Origin: Punica granatum
Taxonomy: Eukaryota; Streptophyta; Magnoliopsida; Myrtales; Lythraceae
Direction of reading: 5' to 3'
Assembly: GCF_007655135.1 (NCBI RefSeq)
Contig: NC_045127.1
Coordinates: 24,966,199-25,030,198 of the forward strand
Length of the DNA stretch: 64,000 nucleotides
Program-made: the position numbers and the translations under genes
Notes under the pieces: generated by a model
Databases searched by the model: none
The model's input: the letters and a program-made list of their open reading frames with translations, nothing else
What the model was told of the DNA's origin: nothing
Part shown: positions 44,826 to 55,525 of the stretch, one piece after another
Layout of the letters: each line of letters begins with the position of its first letter
How positions within the stretch are numbered: position 1 is the stretch's first letter

Positions 44826-45214
44826 GGGGGCATTTGGTTCGAGTATTGTTAGATTATAGGAAAAGTGAAGATTGGAGAGAAAATGTAACTATGGAATTAT
44901 TATTTCTAAATGGTAAATGAAAATGTGAGATTGTTGTATTTAGTAAATTATATTAGATTATTAGGAATGTGGGTGATAAGATAATATATGATTTATTTTT
45001 ACATAGATAAAATGTGGGTCCCACGACTGTAATCTCCGTTTTAATCTAATAATTCCATGTGTAATACAAAATTTTTACCAACCACGATTGTAAAGCTTTA
45101 ACTCGAGAAAATAATTACAATGGTTTAGCTTTACAGCCAAACACTATAAAATACGATGTAAAGTTTAGACTTTACAATTTAAAGTGGGAACTCTACATCG
45201 AACCAAATGGCCCC
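44826..45214. mobile_element. MITE, 389 bp, probably Harbinger- or hAT-like
   Basis: The ends GGGGGCATTTGGTTCGA (left) and the reverse of TCGAACCAAATGGCCCC (right) are inverted copies. The flanks share TAC or TACG (44823-44826 and 45215-45218). There is no coding capacity. The short duplication favours PIF/Harbinger, but the usual TTA/TAA is not seen, so the class is uncertain. Confidence 0.7.
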
Positions 45215-45397
45215 TACGTGAATTTAGATGATTATTCCAAAGTGAGGACTGACAATCATAGAGAGACAGAAATAACACACAATTACAAAAACCTAAAGAA
45301 AAATATGCGCAGCCAAGCATGAATAACAATATTTTGGGCACATATACAACACATTATAGTTTCGGACTTCAAATAATATAAAATATGTCCATCCAAC

Positions 45398-47282
45398 TGT
45401 TAGTGATATGCCCTAGAGCTTGATTTATGTATTTGGATAATTCCTTTTATGGCAATAATGTTTATTCTATTATTCGTATATTGTCTATGTTTATTGGAAT
45501 AAAGTACTTAAGATATTTTGAATGCTTCATTCTTAAGAGTTAAGAATATGAGTGACGAAGTAATTCGGTAAGAATATCTTTAAACTGTTCACGATCGTAG
45601 GAGACTTAACTGGACATTATTTCTCCAGATAGATCGTTACCTCTGTCTGTTTCCATGATTAGTATACAGATACTAATGAAGATGGAGTAGTGAGTCTCAT
45701 GCTATTTGATAACTGTTATCATGATAGATATGTGGATACTTATATGATAAGTAGTCGAACGTGACGTGCAGATAACATTCATACGGTAATTTACTAATGT
45801 CAATGAATGTTATCTGGATCGTATTAGTGCATATAGTCCTTAGACCTGAGATGGAACGCTATCTCAAGTATAGGTAATTAGGATTTGCTACTGCTAATGT
45901 ATTTGTGCTTAGCGTGATTATTCGGCAGATAGTGGTCCTAGTTAGTTATACTTGGAATTAGGTGTCTGATCAAGACGAGATTCACTAACCTGAGTAAACA
46001 GGGAAAATGTCCTATGGATATGAGTTTTATTCTGGATCGAGAAATCCTCGGCCGGGGTAGATAGACTTGAATAGAAAGGAGTTTTTGTTCAAGTGTTACG
46101 GATCTAAGAATGAAATTAGAGAGTCCATATGATCGGCTATAGAGTTTGGCATTTACCGTAGCTCTAGCTAGATCGGGATCTTGTAGTGAAAGGATTCAGT
46201 GCATGGTATATACGATCAGAGGTTCATCAGGATATTCCAATTATACATTCGTCATCTTTTGGATTGTCACGATATGCTGCTAGGTGTCACTCGTGAACTT
46301 TGGGAACCAAGGGCATTTTGGGAATTATGCTTTCGGTTACAGAAAGAGTTTCTGGTAGTATCAAATGAGTTGATACTATAATCCCATTGCCATTTGATGA
46401 TGAACCTAGTTAGTCACACACATTGAGCGTGTCTAAACCGAGAAAAGAATTAATTCTAATTAAGGAAGTTAATTAGAAATTAATTATCGAACGAGGCTTG
46501 CAATGTGGTTGTGAGGGTGCTAGCACATCCTGAAGCCGAGTTCAATATCAAGGATAAATCTAATTAAGGAAATACGATAGTTTCCTTATTTGGAGAGTTT
46601 CTGCAAATAGATCGTCTATTTATGGAAACTCGTGTCGAGAACTTATTTAATCCTTCTTTATAACTATAAGGGTAAGTCATTGGATGACTTAAATTGTGAG
46701 GACTCATTTGTGATTTATTAATTAATTCGGATTAATTAATAATGGCATTTTAGTCCCTAGGGTAAGAATATATATAGATATGTTCTTACGGTTAACCCTA
46801 GAGGTTAATTAATCGAAAACCCTAATATTAGAAAGAGAGTAAGAGGAGAGACGGATGCACAGTTGCTGCAGTGAATTCCAAGGCTGATCGGAATTATTCT
46901 CGGCTCCAATTCGGTGTTTCGGTATTGTCCTTGACGTCCTTGAAGAGATCCTTTCATTCCGTGACGATTCCGTTCGAGATCGGTGACCTAGATCGGAGTC
47001 TACGGGTCGAGAGGAGTCTAATCTCGGTGGAGACGTGCTCGTGTGGACGAGCAAGAGGCCGGACACTTGAACGGCTAATTTGATCGACTCGAATCAATAA
47101 GGTTAGTGAAAAGTTCGTAACTTTTCTTATGGATTCATTGTGTGATGTTATCTATTCGTTTAGAAAGTGATTCTTATGTCAAGATGTGATTTTGAAGTTT
47201 TTTTATTAAACGAGCACGCGATGAAAGTATGATTTTTACCGTAATTAAACTTTCCGCTGCGCACGTGCTCGGTTTTCCAACA
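45398..47282 (+). repeat. 5' LTR of the Angela-type element
   Basis: 1885 bases, TGTTAGTGAT...GGTTTTCCAACA. It would contain the element promoter; a TATATATAGATATG stretch near 46770 is a TATA candidate. It contains no supportable gene. Confidence 0.95.
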
Positions 47283-47283
47283 G

Positions 47284-47297
47284 TGGTATCAGAGCCA
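47284..47297 (+). promoter_or_regulatory. Primer binding site, initiator tRNA-Met type
   Basis: TGGTATCAGAGCCA begins one base after the LTR end. This is the standard plant copia primer site, complementary to the 3' end of initiator tRNA-Met, and it is intact. Confidence 0.93.
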
Positions 47298-48757
47298 TCC
47301 TTCTAATCGTTTAGATACATGTTTTGTGCTCAAATTTTGGTGGTTGATTGTGATTTATTGAATTGTTTGATAAATCGATATCGAATTGGGAACGGAAAAA
47401 TTGTTTTTCGTGACTGGCCCTAGATAAAACAATTGGATTAATTGTTTTGTTTGAATCTAAGCCGCTGCTCAGTGGCTGAGGAAAGTCCTCGATCAAAGCT
47501 GGGCATAACGGGGGATTGGCTACTATTTCGAGAAATTTTTGTCTGCTTGGTGGCTGCCGTTTTTTTTTCTTTTCTTTCTTTCGGCTGTTACAAGTCAATC
47601 TCGGACAGAATTATTATTATTATTTTTAAGATCAGCTACTGAGTTGAACGGCTCTTCTTGGGTTGTTTACCCCAAGCCTACCGTAATCAAGTAACGGGCA
47701 AATTTTGATAGTTTTGGAAATATGATTTCCGAAACAATTAATTACCAAAATTGTCTTTTGTAAAATTTGATTTTATGAAATTGGATATTTGATATTCTAT
47801 TCTAATGAGATTAGAAATTTGATATTTGATATCAAAAAGGAATTTTGAAGATACACTAGATATATGATATCTTGTATATTTTTCAAAATTGGAAATTTCC
47901 TAATATGTGATATTTGGATATTTTGTAAAGAGTTACAAAATTGGCACGAAATTTATTTCCTTTTATGCTATTAGTTTCCTTTTATAAATTTCGAGTATGG
48001 TGTGTGATTATGGGCTTTAGGAAATTTTGCTTAATTCTTGTGGCTCTAGGACTAGGCTAATAGTAAGTTCATGATCATGCTTTTATCGATTCTGAGTACA
48101 TATTTATGCATGTGATGTGTGATTATGAATAATGTGCAAAGTGAAACCGAATACTAATTAGGCCACCTTAAAGAAAATCTTCCAAATTAAAATATTAAGT
48201 CGAGAATGGCATGAGGTTGCGAACCTTTGTCATGGCTCTCCACCAAAGCATTCTCCAGAGAGTTTTAATTTGTTTCGTTGTTGGTCGTGGACACACGGGG
48301 GCATGAGACAGACTAAGAGATCTTTTTGCATGAATGTTAAAAGATGTGATGTTTTAGATTGTCAGTTGCCAATAACGGCAGGCACCTGAGGTAGCTGATA
48401 TCTAGGGTTTGGTGGGTTAGACTTAACTATGTATAATGGACCAATAACGGCAGGCACCTGAGGACCAGAGTACTAGGAGCCGAATTGATTGAGCCGTACA
48501 TAGAGATGTACTGAACAAGGAGTTGTTCACTTGTAGAATGCTTGTTTTCCAATAATGGCGGGTACCTGAGGGAATTAATATTCTATGAGAATTCAATCAC
48601 CCGCTAGGAATCTTTCCCGATTAGGATTTCCATTGCCTATTTTGGAAGTGTAGGATTCGAAAAGATAGTGGGAGACCATTTTGATTGAAAGTCCATGATC
48701 ATTATGGTTATATATATACATAAATTCATTAATTTAATCTTGTTATTTTCTGCAGTC
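47298..48757 (+). other. 5' leader of the Angela-type element with a three-copy motif
   Basis: About 1.46 kb without a supportable gene. CCAATAACGGCAGGCACCTGAG occurs at 48369 and 48441 and, slightly changed, at 48549. A pyrimidine-rich TTGTTATTTTCTGCAG, resembling a splice acceptor, ends at 48755 just before the probable gag start. Leader sequences of this kind often hold dimerisation or packaging signals; no function is shown here. Confidence 0.6.
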
Positions 48758-49003
48758 ATGATAAGTATGAAATCTATGAATCCTCTCTCGTGCATACTGA
48801 ATGATAATAGGCTCACTGGGCCTAACTTTTCGGACTGGCTCCGTAACCTGAACATTGTCCTAAACATGGAGGCTCTGGGATATATCCTGGAGACTCAGGA
48901 GATTGAACTCCCTGGCGGGGATGCTACGAGTGATCAGCAAGACGCATATATCAGTGGTCTGTTGATGACACGAAGGTCCGCTGCTATATGCTTGCTTCCA
49001 TGA
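48758..49003 (+). pseudogene. Angela-type gag, N-terminal part (frameshifted)
   Basis: The probable start ATG at 48758 leads to MNPLSCILNDNRLTGPNFSD and WLRNLNIVLNMEALGYILET, typical of copia gag N-termini. The frame shifts near 48945-48953; beyond it the homologous reading (WSVDDTKVRC and onward) continues in the frame of the next ORF. A one-base loss (or equivalent) explains this. An upstream in-frame ATG (48695) is less likely because it lies before the acceptor-like sequence and adds no family motif. Confidence 0.85.
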
Positions 49004-50472
49004 GCAATGAGTTGCAGAAGCAGCATGAGAACATGAAGAGTTCTCATGAGATCTTGAAGACTCTCAGGGAGCTATATGGGGAGCATAGCAGGACCGCACG
49101 ATATGAGATATCGAAGGAATTATTCCGTGCGAGAATGCAAGAGGGAACTGAAGTCGCAGCTCATGTGCAAAAGATGATCAGGCTGATTCAACAGCTTGAG
49201 AAGCTTGAGTTTCAGATGGACAAAGAACTCCATGTGGATTTAGTTCTTCAGTCTCTCCCAGATTCTTTCTCAAGGTTCATTGTGAACTTTCACATGAACA
49301 AGTTATCATGTTCGTTGTTTGAGCTGTTGAACATGTTGGTCACTGCACAGAATTCAATGAACAACAAAAGGAAGGATAAGGAAATCGTTCTTGTGGCTGG
49401 TACTTCTTCCAGTAAGACTGGGAAGAAGAATAAGAAGTCCAAGAAAGGCTCTGTTTCTCAGCAGTCAGCAGGGGTGTCCAAAAATAAGGGCAAGGCAAAG
49501 GTTGTTGCGGATAAGGGAACTTGTTTCCACTGCGGCAAGGATGGACATTGGAAGAGGAACTGTCAACAGTACCTCGCCTCGTTGAAGGCAAATAAGGGAA
49601 AGAAACCTTTAGAAGGTATGTCTATCTCTTGTTATGTTAGTTCCAATGGTTCATATAGCTCATCTACAGCTTGGGTTCTTGATACTGGTGCAAGCTCACA
49701 CGTTTGTACCTCTATGCAGGGGCTAGCAAGCAGTAGGGTCCTTGGAAGGAATGAAGTCTGCTTAAAGATCGGCAATGGAGCAAGTGTTGCGGCCAAAGCT
49801 ATGGGGTCGACTTCATTACATCTGGATGGACATGTTTTATTTCTAGATCGTGTTTTAGTTTTACCAAACGCCTATCGGAACATTATTTCTGTTTCTAGTT
49901 TGACTAGGAGTGGATACTTGTTTGATTTCAGACATGATGTTTGCAACATTTATTATGGTAATAAAGTTATTGGCGTTGGTTATTTACACGATGGTCTTTA
50001 TTATCTTAGAGCTAGAAATGAAACGATTCCGAACACGATTGAGATCAACACCGTATCCGAATCTATTCCAAGTCTAAAGCAACTTTGGCACCTTAGACTA
50101 GGGCATGTTGCAAATGATAGGATAAGTAAGTTGGAGAAGATGGGACTTATAGTTCCATTGGGTTCTGAACCCAATTCAACTTGCGAGTCTTATCTTAAAG
50201 GCAAGATGACTAGGACTCCATTTGTAGGACAAATGGAGAGAGCTAAGGAAGTTTTAGAACTCATACATAGTGATGTGTGTGGTCCATTTAGTGAAATGGC
50301 TCGGGGTGGTTATTCCTACTTCATTACCTTTACCGATGATTATTCTCGTTTTGGGTATGTTTATATTATGAAGTATAAACACGAATCCTTTGAAAAGTTC
50401 AAGGAATTCAAGGCTAAAGTAGAGAAGCGGAAAGGAAAGAGGATCAAGACTCTTCGATCTGATCGAGGATGA
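48954..50472 (+). pseudogene. Angela-type gag C-terminus, protease and integrase N-part (stop at 50470)
   Basis: In order: the retrotran_gag/UBN2 segment (LKTLRELYGEHSRTARYEIS, LVLQSLPDSFSRFI), CCHC knuckle CFHCGKDGHWKRNC (about 49521-49563), protease site WVLDTGASSHVCTS (about 49672-49712), GAG-pre-integrase LWHLRLGHVANDRI (about 50083), and the integrase core with ELIHSDVCGPF and TLRSDRG. The TGA at 50470-50472 falls immediately after the second catalytic Asp, within the conserved DRGxEY motif. The next ORF continues in the same frame. The remainder of the domain is intact. Confidence 0.93.
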
Positions 50473-52743
50473 GAGTACATGAGTACTGAGTTTGGTGACT
50501 TCCTGAAGGAACACGGTATTGTTTCTCAATTTACTCCACCAGGAACACCACAGTTGAATGGAGTTTCTGAAAGGAGGAACCGTACCCTGTTGGACATGGT
50601 TCGTTCGATGATGAGCTATACAGATCTCCCAATTTCGATGTGGGGATATGCGCTGCAAACCGCGTGTTACTTGCTTAACAGAATTCCAAGCAAGTCGGTC
50701 TCTACCACTCCATATGAGATATGGAATGGTAGGACACCTAGTCTTAAGCACGTTAAGATTTGGGGTTGTCCTGCATTCATTAAGAAGCAAAAGACCGATA
50801 AGTTGGAAACCCGGTCCGAGAAAGGCAGGTTTGTTGGTTATCCAAGTGACAGCCTTGGATACTATTTTTATTTCCCTACTGAGCAAAGGGTTGTTATTAG
50901 TAGAGATGCGATCTTTTTGGAGAAACAGTTTGTCCAGGAAGGTGGCATGGGAAGGCAGATAGTACTTGATGAGGCGTCATTAGTACCACAAACCGATCAG
51001 ATGCCCATTTCGATGGACATTGATAAACCAGTTGAGACACCTATTCAGATTGAGAATGTCACAGAATCTCGAAGGTCTGGTAGGGTAACTCGTACTCCCA
51101 CGAGATACCTTAATCTCCATGAGAACGTACAAGAGTTGTTCGTTCATGGAGATAATGATCATAGGGATGATCCTACCACTTATGAGGAAGCTATATTAGA
51201 TATAGATTCTTCTAAATGGCTAGAGGCCATGAAGTCCGAGGTGGACTCCATGAGCAAGAACCAAGTTTGGGATTTTGTTGACCCTCCTGAAGATATAGTA
51301 CCTATAGGGAACAAATGGGTTTTCAAGAGGAAGATTGGTGTTGATGGAAAGGTAGAGACCTATAAAGCTAGGCTAGTGGTGAAGGGTTATCGCCAGAAGC
51401 AGGGAGTCGACTATGAGGAGACTTTCTCGCCTGTAGCCATGCTGAAGTCTATCAGAATAATGCTAGCAGTTGCTGCGCACTATGATTATGAGGTTTGGCA
51501 AATGGATGTCAAGACCGCCTTCCTCAACGGATACATTGAGGAAGACATATTCATGGACCAACCCAAGGGTTTTGAATCCACGGATAAGTCCAAGGTGTGC
51601 AGGCTTAAGAGATCCATTTATGGTCTTAAGCAGGCTTCGAGGAGTTGGAATCGACGTTTTGATGAGGCCGTAAAGTCCTTTGGCTTCATCAAGAACGAAG
51701 ATGAACCATGTGTGTATAAGAAGGCTAGTGGGAGCATGATCGCCTTTCTTGTATTATACGTGGATGACATTCTGCTGATGGGTAATGATGTTGGTATGCT
51801 CACTTCTGTAAAGGTCTGGTTGTCTAATACTTTCTCCATGAAGGATTTGGGCGAAGCAACCTATATACTAGGTATTCGGATCTATAGAGATAGACCAAAA
51901 AGATTGATAGGTCTATCCCAAGCTCTATATTTGGATAAGGTGTTGAAGAGGTTCAACATGCAAGATTCCAGAAGAGGATTGCTCCCCGTGAGACACGGTA
52001 TCCATCTCTCTAAAGCCATGTCTCCCAAGACTCCTGAGGAGAGAGAGAAGATGGCACAGGTGCCTTATGCTTCGGCTATAGGTAGCCTGATGTATGCTAT
52101 GCTGTGTACAAGGCTGGATATTGCGTATGCTGTTAGTATGACTAGCAGGTATCAATCCAACCCAGGACTTGATCATTGGACTGCTGTCAAGAACATCCTT
52201 AAGTACTTGAGAAGAACTAAGGATATGGTTCTGGTATATGGAGGAGGTGAGTTGAGACTAGACGGGTTTACAGATTTTGATTTTCAATCAGATGTGGATG
52301 ATAGAAAGTCTATCTCCGGTTATATATTCACCTGTAATGGAGGTGCAGTTAGCTGGAAGAGTTCTAAGCAAGAGACGACTGAAGATTCCACTACAGAGGC
52401 TGAGTATATTGCTGCATCTGATGCAGCGAAGGAGGCAGTTTGGATTCGGAAGTTTGTGACTGAACTCGGTATTGTTCACTCCATATCGTCACCAGTAGAG
52501 CTGTACTGTGATAATACTGGAGCGATTGCTCAGGCAAAGGAACCGAGGTCACATCAGAAGTCCAAACACATTGAGAGGAGATATCATATTATCAGGGAGA
52601 TTATCGGGAGAGGCGATGTAGCTGTACAGAAAGTAGCTTCAGCAGATAATGCTGCTGATCCACTCACGAAGGCCATGACGCAGCAGCAGCTAGACAAACA
52701 TCTTGAGAAGATGGGTCTTAGATACTGTACTGAGTGGCTCTAG
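50473..52743 (+). pseudogene. Angela-type integrase C-part, reverse transcriptase and RNase H
   Basis: Open for about 755 codons in the same frame as the preceding ORF. Integrase glutamate region QLNGVSERRNRTLLDMVRSM (about 50550); KIWGCPAFIKK; RT with NKWVFKRKIGVDGK, YKARLVVKGY, DYEETFSPVAMLKSIR, WQMDVKTAFLNGYIEEDI, IYGLKQASRSWN and catalytic FLVLYVDDILLMGND (about 51745-51790). RNase H shows GFTDFDFQSDVDDRKS, STTEAEYIAASDAAKEAVW, ELYCDNTGAIAQAKE and SKHIERRYH, and the frame ends TAG at 52741. RT and RNase H catalytic residues appear intact. Translation would depend on the stop upstream, so this copy is probably not autonomous. Confidence 0.94.
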
Positions 52744-52745
52744 TG

Positions 52746-52757
52746 CAAGTGGGAGAT
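52746..52757 (+). promoter_or_regulatory. Polypurine tract of the Angela-type element
   Basis: CAAGTGGGAGAT lies directly before the 3' LTR start, the standard copia arrangement for plus-strand priming. Confidence 0.88.
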
Positions 52758-54642
52758 TGTTAGTCATATGCCCTAGAGCTTGATTTATGTATTTGGATAA
52801 TTCCTTTTATGGCAATAATGTTTATTTTATTATTCATATATTGTCTATGTTTATTGGAATAAAGTACTTAAGATATTTTGAATGCTTCATTCTTAAGAGT
52901 TAAGAATATGAGTGACAAAGTAATTCGGTAAGAATATCTTTAAACTGTTCACGATCGTAGGAGACTTAACTGGACATTATTTCTCCAGATAGATCGTTAC
53001 CTCTGTCTGTTTCCATGATTAGTATACAGATACTAATGAAGATGGAGTAGTGAGTCTCATGCTATTTGATAACTGTTATCATGACAGATATGTGGATACT
53101 TATATGATAAGTAGTCGAACGTGACGTGCAGATAATATTCATACGGTAATTTACTAATGTCAATGAATGTTATCTGGATTGTATTAGTGCATATAGTCCT
53201 TAGACCTGAGATAGAACGCTATCTCAAGTATAGGTAATTAGGATTTGCTACTGCTAATGTATTTGTGCTTAGCGTGATTATTCGGCAGATAGTGGTCCTA
53301 GTTAGTTATACTTGGAGTTAGGTGTCTGATCAAGACGGGATTCACTAACCTGAGTAAACAGGGAAAATGTCCTATGGATATGAGTTTTATTCTGGATCGA
53401 GAAATCCTCGGCCGGGGTAGATAGACTTGAATAGAAAGGAGTTTCTGTTCAAGTGTTACGGATCTAAGAATGAAATTAGAGAGTCCATATGATCGACTAT
53501 AGAGTTTGGCATTTACCGTAGCTCTAGCTAGATCGGGATCTTGTAGTGAAAGGATTCAGTGCATGGTATATACGATCAGAGGTTCATCAAAATGTTCCAA
53601 TTATACATTCGTCATCTTTTGGATTGTCACGATATGCTGCTAGGTGTCACTCGTGAACTTTGGGAACCAAGGGCATTTTGGGAATTATGCTTTCGATTAC
53701 AGAAAGAGTTTCTGGTAGTATAAAATGAGTTGATACTATAATCCCATTGCCATTTGATGATGAACCTAGTTAGTCACACACATTGAGCGTGTCTAAACCG
53801 AGAAAAGAATTAATTCTAATTAAGAAAGTTAATTAGAAATTAATTATCGAACGAGGCTTGCAATGTGGTTGTGAGGGTGCTAGCACATCCTGAAGCCGAG
53901 TTCAATATCAAGGATAAATCTAATTAAGGAAATATGATAGTTTCCTTATTTGGAGAGTTTCTGTAAATAGATTGTCTATTTATGGAAACTCGTGTCGAGG
54001 ACTTATTTAATCCTTCTTTCTAACTATAAGGGTAAGTCATTGGATGACTTAAATTGTGAGGACTCATTTGTGATTTATTAATTAATTCGGATTAATTAAT
54101 AATTGCATTTTAGTCCCTAGGGTAAGAATATATATAGATATGTTCTTACGGTTAACCCTAGAGGTTAATTAATCGAAAACCCTAATATTAGAAAGAGAGT
54201 AAGAGGAGAGACGGATGCACAGTTGCTGCAGTGAATTCCAAGGCTGATCGGAATTATTCTCGGCTCCAATTCGGTGTTTCGGTATTGTCCTTGACGTCCT
54301 TGAAGAGATCCTTTCATTCCGTGACGATTCCGTTCGAGATCGGTGACCTAGATCGGAGTGTACGGGTCGAGAGGAGTCTAATCTCGGTGGAGACGTGCTC
54401 GTGTGGACGAGCTAGAGGCCGAACACTTGGACGACTAATTTGATCGACTCGAATCAATAAGGTTAGTGAAAAGTTCGTAACTTTTCTTATGGATTCATTG
54501 TGTGATGTTATCTATTCGTTTAGAAGGTGATTCTTATGTCAAGATGTGATCTTGAAGTTTTTTGATTAAATGAGCACGCGATAAAAATTTGATTTTTACC
54601 GTAATTAAACTTTCCGCTGCGCACGTGCTCGGTTTTCCAACA
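52758..54642 (+). repeat. 3' LTR of the Angela-type element
   Basis: 1885 bases, the same length as the 5' LTR. Differences are scattered single substitutions, mostly transitions, about 2% by hand count. It is followed by CCAAC. Confidence 0.95.
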
Positions 54643-54722
54643 CCAACAAGAGCGAATAAACAAGAGGAGGGGCGGGGATAAATTGTTTTGAGGAGTATAT
54701 TTCTTTCTTACAATTTATGCTG

Positions 54723-55516
54723 TGGGAAAAAGGCACTTTTGGTTCTTAATCTTTAGCGTTTTTTGACACTTTAGTCCTAAACGTTTCTTCTTATCATTCT
54801 TGCTCTCAACTTTCCTCGTTTTTGTCATGTTGGTCCTCTCATCATTTTCCCCACCCAATGCTGATGTGGATGTGAAAGCCAATAACAAGAAGTCACGTGT
54901 CACAACTAAAATGATTTTATAATTTTTTTAAAAAAATTAAGTTTACAAAAATTTTAAAAATAGAAAGCAAAAAAAAAAAGGACTTTGTGTTTAGAGCGGC
55001 CGATAGTGAGGATAGAAAGGGCTGGGGGCGACGGTCGACTACCTCGGGAGTGGGGTTGGGACCGCCGATCGACGCCCCTAACCCCTTCAATCAGTTGAGA
55101 TTTCAAAGTGCAAATCTCGATCGATTCGGGGTGCTGGGGGGCATCGATTGGCGGACCCCACCCCACCTTTGAAGTGCCGGTGCCCCCTCGACGCCCCCAG
55201 CCTCCGAATCGATTAAGATTTCAAGTTGGTGTCCTGCAAATCAGAGGACGTCGGCGACCTCAAAGGTTGGGTCGAAGCAGTCGGACGATTCCCCCAACCC
55301 CTCCCTCCCCTTTTGTTTATTTTTGAAAAGTGATTTTATTTAAAGAAAATATTAAAATAAAAAATAGATCCCACGTCAGCTCCGTTAACGAATAAAAATT
55401 GACGGGAGGACCAACGAGACAAAATGGGGAAGGTTGAGGACAAGAATGACAAAAATAGAGTTAAGGACTAAAGTGTCAAAAGCGCCAAAAGTTGAGGATC
55501 AAAAGTGCCATTTCTC
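54723..55516. mobile_element. Non-autonomous MULE, 794 bp, with GC-rich core
   Basis: Inverted arms (about 54723-54880 and 55380-55516) share GGCACTTTTGGTTCTTAA-like tips, GACACTTTAGTCCT and ATTCTTGYCCTCAACYTTCC. The flanks TTTATGCTG (54714-54722) and TTTATGCTA (55517-55525) agree at 8 of 9 bases. The core (54990-55310) is GC-rich with repeated CGATCGACGCCCC-type blocks, the same design as the element at 28359-29115. It lies 1.7 kb upstream of the TIFY8 start codon. Confidence 0.82.
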
Positions 55517-55525
55517 TTTATGCTA

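Larger units (their letters stand above)
45398..54642 (+). mobile_element. Nearly complete Angela/BARE-type Ty1/copia retrotransposon
   Basis: 9.2 kb with two LTRs of exactly 1885 bases (45398-47282 and 52758-54642), TG...CA tips and a perfect 5-bp target duplication CCAAC (45393-45397 and 54643-54647). The order is primer site, leader, gag, protease, integrase, RT, RNase H, polypurine tract. The LTR start TGTTAGTGATATGCCCTAGA and the RT/RNase H sequence resemble BARE1/Angela elements as I remember them. Only one frameshift (near 48950) and one stop (50470) break coding. The LTRs differ at about 35-40 positions by hand count (about 2%), so insertion is recent. Confidence 0.95.
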
